Assembly: GCA_017163975.1 (NCBI GenBank)
Contig: JAFFSR010000229.1
Span: forward strand, 15,208,001-15,272,000
Length of the DNA stretch: 64,000 nt
Direction of reading: 5' to 3'
From: Anastatus disparis
Lineage: Eukaryota > Arthropoda > Insecta > Hymenoptera > Eupelmidae
The notes under the pieces are model-generated. The model did no database searches, was not told the origin of the DNA, and saw nothing but the letters and a program-made list of their open reading frames with translations. Numbering within the stretch: position 1 is the stretch's first letter; every line of letters begins with the position of its first letter. Shown piece after piece: positions 49,394 through 62,061 of this stretch. Made by a program: the position numbers and the translations under genes.

Positions 49394-51405
49394 ATGAGCA
49401 ACGAACGGAAAGAAAGCCATGAGCTTTTTACAACTGTTTTTCTTTGCTTGCTCTGGTATATCATCAGCTCATCGAGCAATGTCGTCGCCAAGGCACTACT
49501 CTCCGACTTCCCTTATCCTATGACGGTGACAATGGTCCAGCTGACAACGATTACACTATTCTCCGGTCCACTCTTTAACATTTGGGGAGTCAGACGGACT
49601 AGCAGTACAAGCATCAGTTGGAATTATTATTTCAAATTAATTGTCCCGCTGGCGCTCGGTAAATTCCTGGGCAACGTTCTCAGCCACGTCAGCATCTGGA
49701 AGGTGCCAGTCTCATATGCTCATACTGGTTAGTTAATACTTTCTCTTTTATTCACTCATCTGCTCTTTTCAATTATTATCAAAAAAATTTTATACTTATA
49801 CTTTCTTTTTTATTATTTATTTTAAGTCTTTAACCTTTACATCTAAAAATTTCTTATCAATTATTTATCAACTTTCATTTAATTTTAATTATTTTGGTTG
49901 ATTGTTTATTTTTTATATGAAAATTTTCTATACTGCATCAGTAAAATTAATTCAACCTTAATATTATTGTACTAGAATATTTATCAAATTTTTTTTTATT
50001 TTGTTTATACATAGGACACTAGATATTAAATGAAATTAAGTTTTAAAAGAATTTGTTCGTCAAATAGTTCTTGCTTTTTCAAGTTCAGGATTTGATCATA
50101 GATATTCATACATTTTCACATAATGTTAAATTAATTGAAAAATAACTTAGAAATAATTTTTTTTTTTAATTTTATTATATTATAGGCTATTATTACATTT
50201 TTAAAAATTATAACATGAATATTACTGAGAATATTCAAGCTTATTTGAAAATAAATTTATAAACTATCATTGAATAATTTTATTTTTTCAAAAGTACTTT
50301 TTTAGTTAAATAAAAACAAAATTTTAAAAAATTTTATTTATTCATTTTTAAAACATTTATGGGTTAAGATTCTTTATTTAAAATAAATCCATAAACATTT
50401 AAAAAACATTTAATGTTAGCCATTGGTAAGTTATCTAATAATAAGACTTATAACTTTTTTAATCACCAACTTAAAATTTGCTTAATTCTTAGGAATTAAA
50501 TGACATTGACATTAAATACTAAATATAGTTTGGCTCTGTCCCAGTGAAGGCTACTATGCCTTTGTTCACGGTGGTGCTGTCCAGGCTGATTTTACATGAA
50601 CATCAAACTGGTAAAGTCTATCTGAGCCTGGTACCAATAGTTGGTGGTGTAGCAATAGCAACATTGACTGAACTTAGCTTTAATTTCACTGGTCTCTTCA
50701 GTGCCCTGGCTTCAACTATGGCATTTTCATTACAGAATATTTATTCGAAAAAGGTAAATTTCATTATTTATATTTCTTATATTTTATTGCTGTGAAAAAA
50801 ATTTTGTTTTTCATAAGCTTTCAAGTAATGTAATAATTGTAATTACTCTCAAAGCAAATATTATTCAAAATAATTTTTTGTTTTTACAGGTTCTGCATGA
50901 TTCTGGAATTCACCATTTAAGACTACTGTTAATTTTGGGTCGACTTGCATTATTTATGTTTTTACCAATTTGGTTTGCTTTTGATGTAAGAAATCTCTTA
51001 CATGATCCAAGTACAGGTGCTGCTGTAGAAATTAGCTCTAGGACTTTAATTTTACTATTAGTTGATGGTCTTCTTAACTGGTTACAGAACATTGTTGCCT
51101 TTTCAGTAATGTCTATAGTGACACCTCTGACTTATGCTGTTGCCAGTGCCAGCAAAAGAATATTTGTTATAGCAGTGACGTTATTTATTTTGGGCAATCC
51201 AGTAACAGGATTGAACATTTTTGGTATGATGATGGCAATAGCTGGAGTGCTTTGCTATAACAAAGCTAAATATGATCAAAGACAAGCTGAGAAAAAAAGA
51301 AGTTTGCTGCCTAAATATGGTATTCCCCATATACAACAAAATGGACACAGTACTTTTATGATTAATGGTTGGGCCAATGAAAAACAGAGATTATTTGCTG
51401 TTTAG
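49394..51405 (+). CDS. SLC35E1-type nucleotide-sugar/triose-phosphate transporter family protein, 3 exons
   Basis: Exons: 49394-49727, 50545-50753, 50890-51405; phases match, 352 aa. About ten hydrophobic segments cover nearly the whole protein ([17 protein letters not shown] near the start). Family marks are the central [18 protein letters not shown], which is formed across the first splice junction, and the late [19 protein letters not shown] and [18 protein letters not shown], typical of the TPT/SLC35 fold. A hydrophilic cytosolic tail with [10 protein letters not shown] follows. It matches vertebrate SLC35E1, an orphan Golgi/ER transporter; the transported substrate is not known. Confidence 0.92.
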
Positions 51406-52707
51406 TCTGAAATTCATGATGAAAGTGTATAGATTTTTTAATTTTTGGTGATATTGTTGTAGAAATTTTTTCTCTTATCCTTTTTGAAAGATACCATATT
51501 AAAAAAAAATTTCAGGAATATTTTAAAGACTATTCATACAATATTAATAAAAACAAGTTTATATAATAATTTAAATAATAAATTCATAAAATATTGCAAC
51601 TTCTATTATAACATATGTGCCAATGTACTACATTTATGATTTCTATTGATCTAAAATAATTTTTTTTGTAAAAAATTTCCTTTTATAAATGTAAGATAAA
51701 GAAAGAAGTTTTTACAGTATTCCTGACAAATGTTTGTGCTATAGAATAATGAGACTAATATGTGTATTAAATTAAAAAGAAAAGAAAAAATCTTGGCAAC
51801 AATGAAAAAAATTGTTTGTCATTTTCAATTTTTACAAATATTTCTAAATTGCATAAGAAATTTTATTACTTAAATGAAAATGTAATTTCACACGCATGTA
51901 CGTTTTTGGTAAATCGGACGTGTCAATCGCTGGCTCGATTGATTAGACATATCTGCATTATAATGTTTATAATGCAGTAAACTTAATTGCAATATTTAGG
52001 AAATAGTATTTAATAAGGGGTGTTCTTAATCATATGAAATGTTTCACAAATACATACTGATAAATATTGTAAATTCAATTTGTTCTTTGAATATTATTTC
52101 TTTATTTTTATTATTTGTTTTTTGCTATTTATATTATGTCAAAGTATCAAAAACTCATTATTTCTAAAATTATCTTTTATTCGTACAAGCTTTTGACTAA
52201 AAAGGAAAGTGTCAAGAGTTTGGGCTACAAATTTTTATGTGATGTCAACATATTTAATTTGTGTAAAATTTTAAAAAATGGCGGCTCTTGCTCAACGTTC
52301 AAGTATATATACTATTTTTACTGTTTTATTTACACTTCCAAATGTAAAAAAACCTCCTTAAATAAAAATATTTTCTATAATGCATAAAAAATCGAATGTT
52401 GTTCCAAACAGATGCAACTTTTTTTCATAATTTTAATTTGTAACCCAAGTTCTTGATCATTTCCTAATAAATGAAACGTATTATGTGAAAATAATGTGTT
52501 GTATGTATGAAGATTGAGTGCGGGAGATAATGATTAGTTTAAAACATCTTTATAGAACTTTATTTTTATAAATCTATGTGAAAATTAAAAAAATTAACTT
52601 GAGATGTATTCGAAGCAGTTAATGTAAAACAAATAAAAATCATTTAAAAAATTTATTAATCTTAGTTACTTAAAAAAAAATCTTGTTCTAGATAATCATG
52701 TAATTAA

Positions 52708-53120
52708 CTAAGAGAGAGTGTCAGGGTTTCGGGTCATCGATTTTGTTCAAATTTTGGAACAAAATTCTAGATGCATAAACATGAAGAAAGTCAAAATTTT
52801 AGATTCCAATGCTCTATCTTTCCTTAGTTATAGTTAATTAAAAAAAGTTACTAGTTTTTCAAACGCTTATAGTTCTTCAGCATTGATATTTCGAAATCCT
52901 TTCGAAATAGCGCTTAAGTAGGTATATTGAAATATTATTTTTTTCCAAAATTACAACAATGAAAATTTTTGGATAAAATTTATTCCACTTGAGATCTCAT
53001 GTGAAATCTAATGTGTGATCTTATGTAGAATCTTATGTACAGACTTTAAGAAAATTTGTCATAAAATTTTTCGAAGTAAAAATCTTCTTGAAATCCAATT
53101 ATAATATCGCATTTAAATAT
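52708..53120. mobile_element. Solo or degenerate family A foldback end
   Basis: CTAAGAGAGAGTGTCAGGG, TCGGGTCATCGATTTTGTTC and later CTTTCCTTAGTTATAGTTAAT match, in order, the left arm of the element at 2369-2976. It is preceded by TAA, but the matching right end was not found, so the boundary is approximate. Confidence 0.5.
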
Positions 53121-54260
53121 TTAATGAAATAGTCATAGAACTTGCGCGAAAACTTTAGATTTTCATTTTTATAATATTAAACATTTAACAAATTTATTTT
53201 ATTTGTTGTACTATTATTTTCTTTTGTTAAAATATTAATTCACTATTTTATTTTTACCTTTAATGTGATAATATTTTAAAATATCATTTTGTTTTGTCAT
53301 AATATTGTTTCCGTGGTTAGAATATTATTTTACTATTTTATTATTCTTTGTTTATGAAAATAATCTTACAATGCTTGCGTCAATACTTTAAATTCTTATT
53401 GTAATATAACGTGTACTTTTATCTTTTCTTATAAACAATTTATTATACATTTTAAATTGGAAAATTTTTTCACGGTTTTTGCAGAATTATTATACTTTTG
53501 AATCATGATCGAATTTTTCGAACCTTGTGATAAAAAAAAGGTACATAACACGTGCATAAAATAGGTCTTTACTGCGCGCGCGAAGATTGCCGCTCGAACA
53601 CAACGAGATTTTCTGCACCAGTTAAGTAAATACCATTTTTTACAATAGTATTCAATATTTTACATTAAATATTTAAAAAAAAGAGAAAAAATAATTAATC
53701 TTGAACTAAATAAAATACTATCAACCACTTTAATACTGTTTTTTATAGGAATTTTTTAAGTAAAAAAATTCTTTTGCTGTTAGACTAAATAATGTTTTCA
53801 TATTAAATTTTAAATATTGAGAGATAAAAAAATGATATATGTATTTAAAAAATGTTTTCATTATACATTTACAAAAAAATGAATAAATTCTTGAAATTAT
53901 TATGAAATATTAAAATTTTATTAATAAAATATCATATTAAACTATTTATTAGATAAACTCATAAAAGTAATTAGATATCAAATTTTATTAAAAAACATTA
54001 GATTATAAAAGTCATAAAATTTTAATTTACATTATTTAAGTTATTTACGAAGTTCTTAACCCTAGTGTGAAATCTCATTTGAGATATATACAGCTTATAA
54101 CTTTCAAATATTCAAATGAAATATAATAATTGAATTTCAAGGGGATCTTTGCTTTGAAAAGTTGAATGAAAAACTTTCTTTAATTTTTTATGTGAAATTT
54201 CAAGTAAGGACTTAGAAAAAATTTTCAAAGCAAAAATCCGCTTGAAATTCAATAATAAAA
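53030..54260. repeat. Dispersed inverted AT-rich repeat pieces
   Basis: ATTGAATTTCAAGGGGATC near 54130 faces GATCCGCTTGAAATTCAAT-like sequence near 54234-54252. A further related copy (TCTTCTTGAAATCCAAT) lies near 53082. This is probably the remnant of one or more foldback elements; exact ends could not be set. Confidence 0.4.
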
Positions 54261-55489
54261 TGTATTATTAAAATTAATTATAAGCTCTATCGTGGATAAA
54301 AATTATTTGAAAATAAAAATCTAAACGGTTTCAATAATTTTACAAATTTTTTAATTGTATGATATTTTGGCATGAGATCTCATGCGAGGTGTTGTAGTAC
54401 TTATAACTGCTTTTTTGCTCAACTCAAAATATTTACATTAAGAAAATTTTAAATAAAATAACGCACTTTTGTACTTGAAACAGTCAAGTTAATGTGTTTG
54501 CAACCTTTTATCTCTTTCTTTCAGTTCCTTTCTAACTAAATATTTAAAAAAATACAATTTTTTTAGTTCAGGAATTGTATTAAAAAATATTGCATACTTA
54601 AAATTAAAATAAACTTTATTTAAAAAATTTTTTTTAATTCAAAATAAACAACAGTAAAGGATTGTAATCTTTAGGACACCTTTCCTCAGAGTTTATTTTT
54701 GAAGATAATAACTTATTGCACACTTGGGAGTCTTGTGTTTTGTGTTTATTTAGAGACACAAATGCGATTATTAAATATACATTTTAAAATAATACTTTAC
54801 CTCTCGTATGATGGAAGCAAAGTGCTTCATCTTTTAACTTAACTGAAAGTTGACTATTTAAATGAATATAGCTGGCAACTTGTTCAATTCACAAATATGT
54901 ACTTCTTTTTGTTGTAAAAAGTCGAAAAGAATGAATTTTAGTGGCAAAGCGATGAAAAATCATAATTTTCACATGAAAACATTGAGAAATGTTAATCTTC
55001 GAGGTAAAATTGTTATTCCATTTTTATTCCATAGTGACGAAATCAATATTTTTAAATACCCTAAATTCTCAAAAACTAATAATTGAATTGGCTTGAAAAT
55101 AAATCTGAATAATATTCACGGGTTACATTACAAGCTTATGTAGTTTTGTGTCAAAAAGTTTTATTTTTAGTAGTATTATTGCTACATAGATTTTATATAA
55201 TAAAAAATTGAAAAATTTTTTTATTTTCATGTGTTTATTTAATACCATAATCATGATTTTTTATTTTTTACCATTATATAAGTTTATCTTTTATTACTAT
55301 TAAAATTTTGGGTTTAAAAAATTAAATATTTTTATTATTTATTGCACTCTTGTTGTAATTAGTATAAAAAAATGATTTTTAATGTTTAAATTTAAAAATA
55401 AATGTTCTAGTAAGGTCAAATAAAAATATATGTAATTTACACTGATTTCGATAAAAAGCAACGCATAGAATGAATAAACGAGCAGGAAT

Positions 55490-58400
55490 TCAAAAAATTT
55501 TAATGTTTTCATTAGGCGTAATTGGTCTGGCTATAGTTAAATCGAGTCTGGATCCAACCGCGGCAATTAGTGGCACCGCGAGACAACAGTCGCATTCTTC
55601 GGTGTTTGCTTCGTTGACACGCAATATGCGATCATATGGCCTGAGTAAGCCATCGCAAGGTCCACCAGGTCGTAGCCTATTTATATAAACACCACGTTCG
55701 TATAAACCATCAGACACTGAAAAACCAAAATCTTCATATACCGGATCCTTATGTAAAGAGACATGGATTATTTGTTGTTGTGATTGTTGAGGCGGTTGTT
55801 GAGAGCTTCGATTATCCTGTGGACTGCAGCTGCAAGCAGGCCGTGGAGAAGTTGATGCGATCGAACTGTTACACATTTTTATAAGAATCGATTGAATTTT
55901 AAATCGTTCATTGTTTATTTATTGGATAATTTAGCTTTTATTCTCTTGAAATTTGTTTTCTCATAATTTTGTGAAAACGTTGAGGATCAGTATATTTTGG
56001 CATTGACTAGCTGAAAACTAGTTCCTAACTTCTACTACTGATTGCTCATGATCCGATTGTTAAAAAGAAATATATAAAATGATTACCTTGGATATGGGTA
56101 AGGTGGCATTGGCAAATCAAGCTGACCGCTATCAATTGATGCAGTTTCCCAAAGTCTCATGATTTCAGGTCCAGTAACGTCAGCTATTTCACCCCAGGAG
56201 TCAACTGCACTATCAACGCTTGGCAAGCTTTCTCTAGCCGATCTTAATATGTTACTTGAGTACTGTTGTTGCACCGAATCATCGTTGATACTTGGCTCCC
56301 TGTTAAAAAATACAATTATATTTATTAAGTTACAGATTTACACTGAAAAAAAACGTATGCGGTTTGTGATTTAAAGAATTCTGATTATCACCTACAGAAT
56401 TCTGCTTAAGTCAAATAGAATCTAGTCGAGCTAATTAGGTTTCTAACCCTTAAATGCTGACGTCGGCTAACTCGTGCCTTAGTCAAATCAACTCTCCAAG
56501 TATATTCTTCACGTTTTTATTTTTGTTTATTTAATTATATTGTTTAAAGAAATGAGCAATAGAGTCATTTTTCCTTATATTAATTATTAAAATTAAAATT
56601 ATAATATTCAAATTGAGTGACACATTATGTTTCATTTATGAATACATCATGAATTATTTAAGAATACTTATCGAACTTTAACATAAATCATGATGAATTA
56701 ATTATGAATTCAGCGAATACATTTTTAATTCTTTTTTAATTCATTTAGAAATATTCATTATGAATTAGAATGATGAATACTTTCTAAATACATTTTGAAT
56801 TCCTATGCCGTCTGGGTATTAAATATTGCCTTTCTTTTTAAAATACATCATTTTAAATACTTTATAAAATTGCTGTATAAATTTGAAATAAACTTAGTAC
56901 AAGCGGTAAAAGTTCACGCATGCACACCATTTCTCAATATTAGAAAGAAAATAATAGTACATTATGATCCGAGCAAAGTGAGGGGAGTAAATTCCTGAAA
57001 GAGGAATAGGCTTTACTCTCGTGTTGCATATTTTATTTTATTCCTACCTCAGCCGTGGCCACTTTATTGACTTAAAAAAATCGGGCCCGATTGAAGAAAT
57101 AAAAATATAAATTGATTTAATGATCACACATTCTTGTGAATGATGAACATATATTGTCATAATAAATATTTATTAAGAAACAATTACATTTTTATTTAAA
57201 TTATTTTAAAAATTTAATAATAAAATTTCATAATTTTTTAAATATATTAATTTTTATTCAAATTTAGTATTTTTTAAAAATTTTACGACTATTGATTATG
57301 AAATTATAAAACTTTTTGTGTTATCAAATTTTCATGTTGAAATGGCAAAAACATGTGTAGAGGAGTGCATTTCCCGCTAAATGTCAGACGTAAGATATGG
57401 CTTTCTTTCGGCCCGCTTTTCGAGTTAACAAAGTGGCTATTTCTGTTGAGGTGGAGATAAAAAATTATTTTTATATGATAAGTATTACACTGGGATCATG
57501 GGTTTGAAATGTTAATAATAAGATTGAGCTAGGAACTGACCTTGTATCAGACATCAAATCAGGCGTAAGATCAGGCTTACGCACCGTAAGTGCAACGACA
57601 GAGCTACCAGGCCTATGTAATAGTTGGGCTGCTTGCCGTAAGTCCCCCGGATCGAGTTTTTCTGAATCAATAGCCAGCAAGCGGTCGCCAGGTGCCAAGC
57701 TACCTGTCCTGTAAGCAAGCGAGCCTCTTCTAACTTCAGCAATTTGTAGCTCCTCGTTAACCGTAAGTCCAAGATCTGGTTGCCCTCCCAGCGGTCGTGC
57801 TACGCGCACTGTAAATACTCCGGAGCTCGGTACCACCGCTCCACCAACTTTATATTCTATCGTCAACTCTACCTAATCAAAATTCAATAATTTATCATCA
57901 CTATTATTTAATTATTTATAAATATTAATTCAAATTTTATTTAAATAAATATGCATTTCAGTATCAGAGTATTGGAACGTAGATTTAGTATTTTTTTACC
58001 CTGTTTTGTTGGAATTTTAAGTTTTTGGAAGAAAATTCAATAAGCTGTAAACGCTTGCAGCTTTGTAATAAATAATCTTAAAAGATTTTTATTGGAACGA
58101 AATGAAAATGAAGGTAAAAAATTTAAACGAAATGGTCTATAACTTTGAAAAAATTGAGTGTTAGATCGAATGAACTTTTTTTAGAATTTTTTGTAATTCA
58201 AATCTTTCATATTATTCTAGAAATGAATTTCGGTTTTTGGTGAATACCTGTGGAGCTTCAAGTATCATAGCAACTTCAGTAGGCTGTGTATCTTTGAGAG
58301 TCCTTCTGTTTAACGCTAATACTCGATCACCTGGTAAAAGAACTCCGCTTCTTTCAGCTGGACCACCCGGTTCCAAGACATCAACTACGTAATTTAATCT

Positions 58401-61400
58401 ATCTTCGGTTTGTTTAAGAGCTATGCCTAAGCCTCTGTGATCTGGACGAAGTAAAACTGTCAACGTTTCCATTGTGTATAGTGTATTTTTTGAAGATTTT
58501 TGGCTTTGCGGCTGAGCACGCCTTAACAAGGTACGATTTTGTGCACTCGGCGCCCTCGGCAGAATCTGTAGTCTGTTGATCGTATAATTCAGAATTAGTC
58601 ATTATACTTGAGAAAAGAATAAAAAATCCACAGGATTTTTTAATTTTAAAAAGAACAAGTATTTGACGCTATGTAAAATAATATAGTAAAGACTAGTTTA
58701 CAATGAGCATCATTTCTACCGTAATAAAGTTTATATTATTGAAATAAAATTTTAGTAACATTATTTAATATATTTAAATATATTTTTCAAATAATAGTTT
58801 TATTTTTCTTCGATTAATCAATTGTGGAGAATCCAGGTTGTGCTTTTTTAATGTAGCGGAATGAAAAGCTCACTTTTGTTTATTATTAATTTTTAATAAT
58901 ACAGATAATGTGCAGTGGATTCATGTTACGCGAGCTATAAAATCGTATATGATATTTGCGGCGATTAGCATCATATGAATGGAGCTATGGGTATACTAAA
59001 AAAAATAAAATGCTCAGCGTTAAGGAGAAAGTGACTGGAGGGTGGAGAATCACCATAAGAAACTATATTAGTTCTTAAAAAGATAGTAACAATTGTAAAC
59101 CTATACCTCCAACAAACACTACGTTGCGTTGGATGGCAACAGTCCATGAATTACAGGCAGGATACTGCTCTTGAAAAAGCTGTTATTGATCTTGGTAAAA
59201 AAATTTTTGCAAAAGTATTTTCTCTACACATTAACTTTTTAATATGACGATGTCAGAGTGAGTAGAACCCTCTGATACACCATACCGACAACTTTGACCA
59301 TCGATGGATGATCAACCATTTCTTTTTCGAGAGTCACGATATAAATGAAGTCAGAAGTTTGAAAGACATGATTTTATCAGATTTGGATGCCAATAAATTA
59401 TTAAATCGACCTCACCATTACAGGTCACTGGTGGAAATATCATGGCTACGAAATCTCGACGATTAAAGCCATATGTAATAACAATACCTTGAAAATTTCC
59501 AGTGTCTTTTTAATTATTTACACTACACAAAAAATAGGCCTAATGTAATTTGGACTGACACGCAAAGGTTTCCATAAATTATCTATAGTTGGTCTAACTA
59601 ATTATTCGTTTAAGTATACCTAAAGCTAGAAAGTAAGTTCTGATTTTAAATTTATTAAATTTACAACATACTACTATTTTTCCCACATGAGACGATCCAC
59701 GACATGAGACTAACGTGAAGATATATGGAGGTATTGTAAAAATAAAGAAAAAAAGCTGATAAAGCAGCATAATTTTTCTCATTCTAACATTATTATGATT
59801 CGGTAAAGAAAAAAAAGTAAAAAAATCCTACCTTGCAGTGCGACAATTCTCGACAGTGTTTCGTAAGAGCTTTGCAGCAGTAATTGCATCTTGTACAGGA
59901 GTTTCATCAACAGCGAGTAATCTATCGCCCGGCTGCAATGCTCCACACCTATCTGCTGTACTAGCTGGTCGTAAGCTTTCTATGTACACACCGCTTTGTG
60001 TCTCACATACCGTCAAACCCAACTCACCTACAATAAAATAGCCATAGAAAAAATTAACTATTTTTTTTTTTTTATAAATAGTAGATAATTCTTTCCAAGG
60101 TACAATATTACTTACAAGGAGGGTATCACTTCTTTGGGTCACGGATCTTGTTGTAATTTGCGGATATGTTTTTACACATAAAATTATGAAAAAAGCCGCA
60201 GGCATTTGATCTAACACTCGATCATTCCAAGATTATGAGCTATTTTGTTCAATTTCTTTGAAAAATCAGTGTTTATAATATTGAATACTACGCTCCAATG
60301 GGAGCTTCTAAGTTCTTTCTATTAAATTCTAGTAAAAGTTGAGATTAAATCCTTTTGATTAAAAAAAAAACGTGTACAAAAAGCTCAACCCGTTCAAAAG
60401 TTATAGCCAAATAAAAAAACATGCACAATATTTTTATCAAAATAAAAGTTTAATTTTATGCTAATTTTTATAACAATTTTTATAACAATTTTTATTTCTC
60501 CATAACTCTTGAATGGGTTCAGCTTTTTGAACACGTTTTTTTTTAATCAAAAGGATTCAATCTCAACTTTTACTAGAATTTTGCAGAATGCACTTAAAAG
60601 CTCTCATTGGGGAGTAATATTCAATATTGTGAACAATGATTTTTCGAAGAAATTGAATAAAATAGCTCATAATCTTGGAATGATCGAGCGTTAGACCGAA
60701 TGCTCGCGGCTTTTTTTACGATTTTATGTATAAAAACATATCTGTAAGTTACAGCAAGATCCATGACCCAAAGAAGTGATACTCTCCTTGTTAGACTCAA
60801 TATCTAAAAAAATAAAACGTTAAACTATCACTGTATTTTCCATTTAACATAATTGAACTTTGCTAAATTAGTAAAATACTAATTTTTGAGGAGTAACTAA
60901 CCCGATGGAGCACGTTCCAGTTGTATGAGCAGCGGTCCTGAACTTGCTGCTCTAATCTCCTCCATGTTAGCAACATCGTACTCAATGGTAAGGGAGGCTA
61001 CGGGAGCCTCGGAACTGCGCCTTAAAGCACGCTGTGCCTCGGTAAGTGTCAATCCGCGCAATTCGGCCTCATCAACGGCTAAAAGTCGATCACCTGCACG
61101 TACCCGGCCTTCTTTAGCAGCTGGGCCATCAGGTTTTACACTCGTCACTACAAGCGCACGGCCCACGCCACCGCGCAAAGTTACCCCTAGACTTCCTCCT
61201 TCGCGCTCAACGCGCACCTGTAATACGATAACTAATTATCAAAAACTTTTGCTATTACAAGTTTATTAAATATTCAGTTTTATCATTCTCAAAGCTATAT
61301 CATTAACATTCAAAGAAGGTAAATTTATTTTTTTTAAATCCTGCTTCTGGGAATCCTGAAAGAGAATCAACGCATAAATAAATAAATATACTAACGTTTT

Positions 61401-62061
61401 TTAATAATATTTTTGTTAGAACCTAACTTTTATTTTTTTTTATCAAATAGATATACATCAAGTGGACATTATTTAAATCAAGATAAATGTTAAAAATTCT
61501 GCTTCATTTATTTGTACTATCAGTGTCGTAAAAACAGAAATAAAAACAATAAAAAGACTAAAAATTTAAGAAATTTATTAATTTTTATATGAAAAAATTC
61601 TTTTTCAATTTTGTAATTTCAATTGAAAGAAAATTAAATTTTTTTAAAAATATGAGTTATAATGTGTTTACATTTTGGCAGTACATTAGTTTATTTAATG
61701 AAGTAAAGGAAAAAATGAATAAAAGAAGGAAGGTTTGATAGAAATAGTTAAATTATTGCTGGTATATAATTTGTAAAAAGGGTAATGAAATGTAAATGTG
61801 CTGAACCTGTGCTACTTTGGAAGAAATACTGGTCGGTGAATTACATGTCGTTTCAACAACTTCATCGAGTGTTAAAAAATTTTGTGCAAAGAAAGAATTT
61901 TGTTGACTATTGGCTAAAGCTTGACTGCTGCTGCTGCTGCTAGACTCTTCTCGATCTATTCTTGTAGAATTGTTGCTTGCTGTGGTAGCGACGCTGCCAG
62001 GCCTGGCTTTCTTGTGCGAGCGCATCGTCGCCAATCTCAGCGAACTGAACATTTTCGCCAT
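55490..62061 (-). CDS. Grip: GRIP-type multi-PDZ scaffold, 7 exons, five PDZ domains
   Basis: Exons: 61807-62061, 60902-61217, 59832-60027, 58248-58572, 57541-57872, 56087-56299, 55490-55865; all phases match, 670 aa. PDZ loops in order: GSLGV (like GRIP PDZ2), GELGL (PDZ3), RGLGI (PDZ4), PDLGL (PDZ5), EDFGF (PDZ7). Diagnostic GRIP sequence includes SIADRCGAL-like TADRCGALQPGDRLLAVDE, the linker SLPSVDSAVDSW (vertebrate VPSVDSAVDSW) and PYDRILRVN with DCCLAVPLIA in the last domain. GRIP binds AMPA receptor tails and cargo in vertebrates, and in flies acts in muscle guidance; a similar role is inferred. PDZ1 and PDZ6 are not visible. The start at 62061 (AAAATGG context) is the first ATG after an in-frame stop; upstream exons beyond the window cannot be excluded. 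Confidence 0.9.
56300..57540 (-). other. GRIP intron 5, where PDZ6 would be expected
   Basis: AT-rich intron between PDZ5 and the linker exon. I see no PDZ-like reading frame on the minus strand. 56560-56810 contains repeated ATGAATTAATTATGAATTC-like units. 56870-57060 is somewhat GC-richer but not coding by eye. Confidence 0.55.
58573..59831 (-). other. GRIP intron 3
   Basis: About 1.26 kb. 59080-59480 has a higher GC content than the rest of the intron and could be an old element or regulatory island; I see no open frame of note. Nothing else is recognised. Confidence 0.4.
60115..60790. mobile_element. Foldback MITE, family A, inside a GRIP intron
   Basis: The left end CAAGGAGGGTATCACTTC faces its complement at the right end, and the symmetry runs inward through TTGGGTCACGGATCTTG and ATCATTCCAAGATTATGAGC to a loop near 60450. 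TTA flanks both ends (60112-60114 and 60791-60793). It lies in the intron between the PDZ2 and PDZ3 exons. The terminal sequence matches the element at 2369-2976. Confidence 0.82.
61218..61806 (-). other. GRIP intron 1
   Basis: About 590 bases of AT-rich sequence between the first coding exon and the PDZ2 exon, with no recognised element or PDZ-like frame. Confidence 0.45.

Larger units (their letters stand above)
51406..55489. other. Intergenic region between SLC35E1 and GRIP
   Basis: 51406-51900 is the probable 3' untranslated region of the transporter, with several AATAAA-type signals. 52708 starts a one-sided family A foldback end. 53000-54420 contains inverted, repeated AT-rich pieces. 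55100-55480 is the likely 3' untranslated region of GRIP. No protein gene is recognised. Confidence 0.5.

Noticed and set aside
54862..55086. 74-codon plus-strand frame
   Set aside because: No recognisable domain; lies in the likely GRIP 3' region on the opposite strand.
59080..59480. Possible decayed gene in a GRIP intron
   Set aside because: Slightly higher GC but no sustained frame or recognisable motif.
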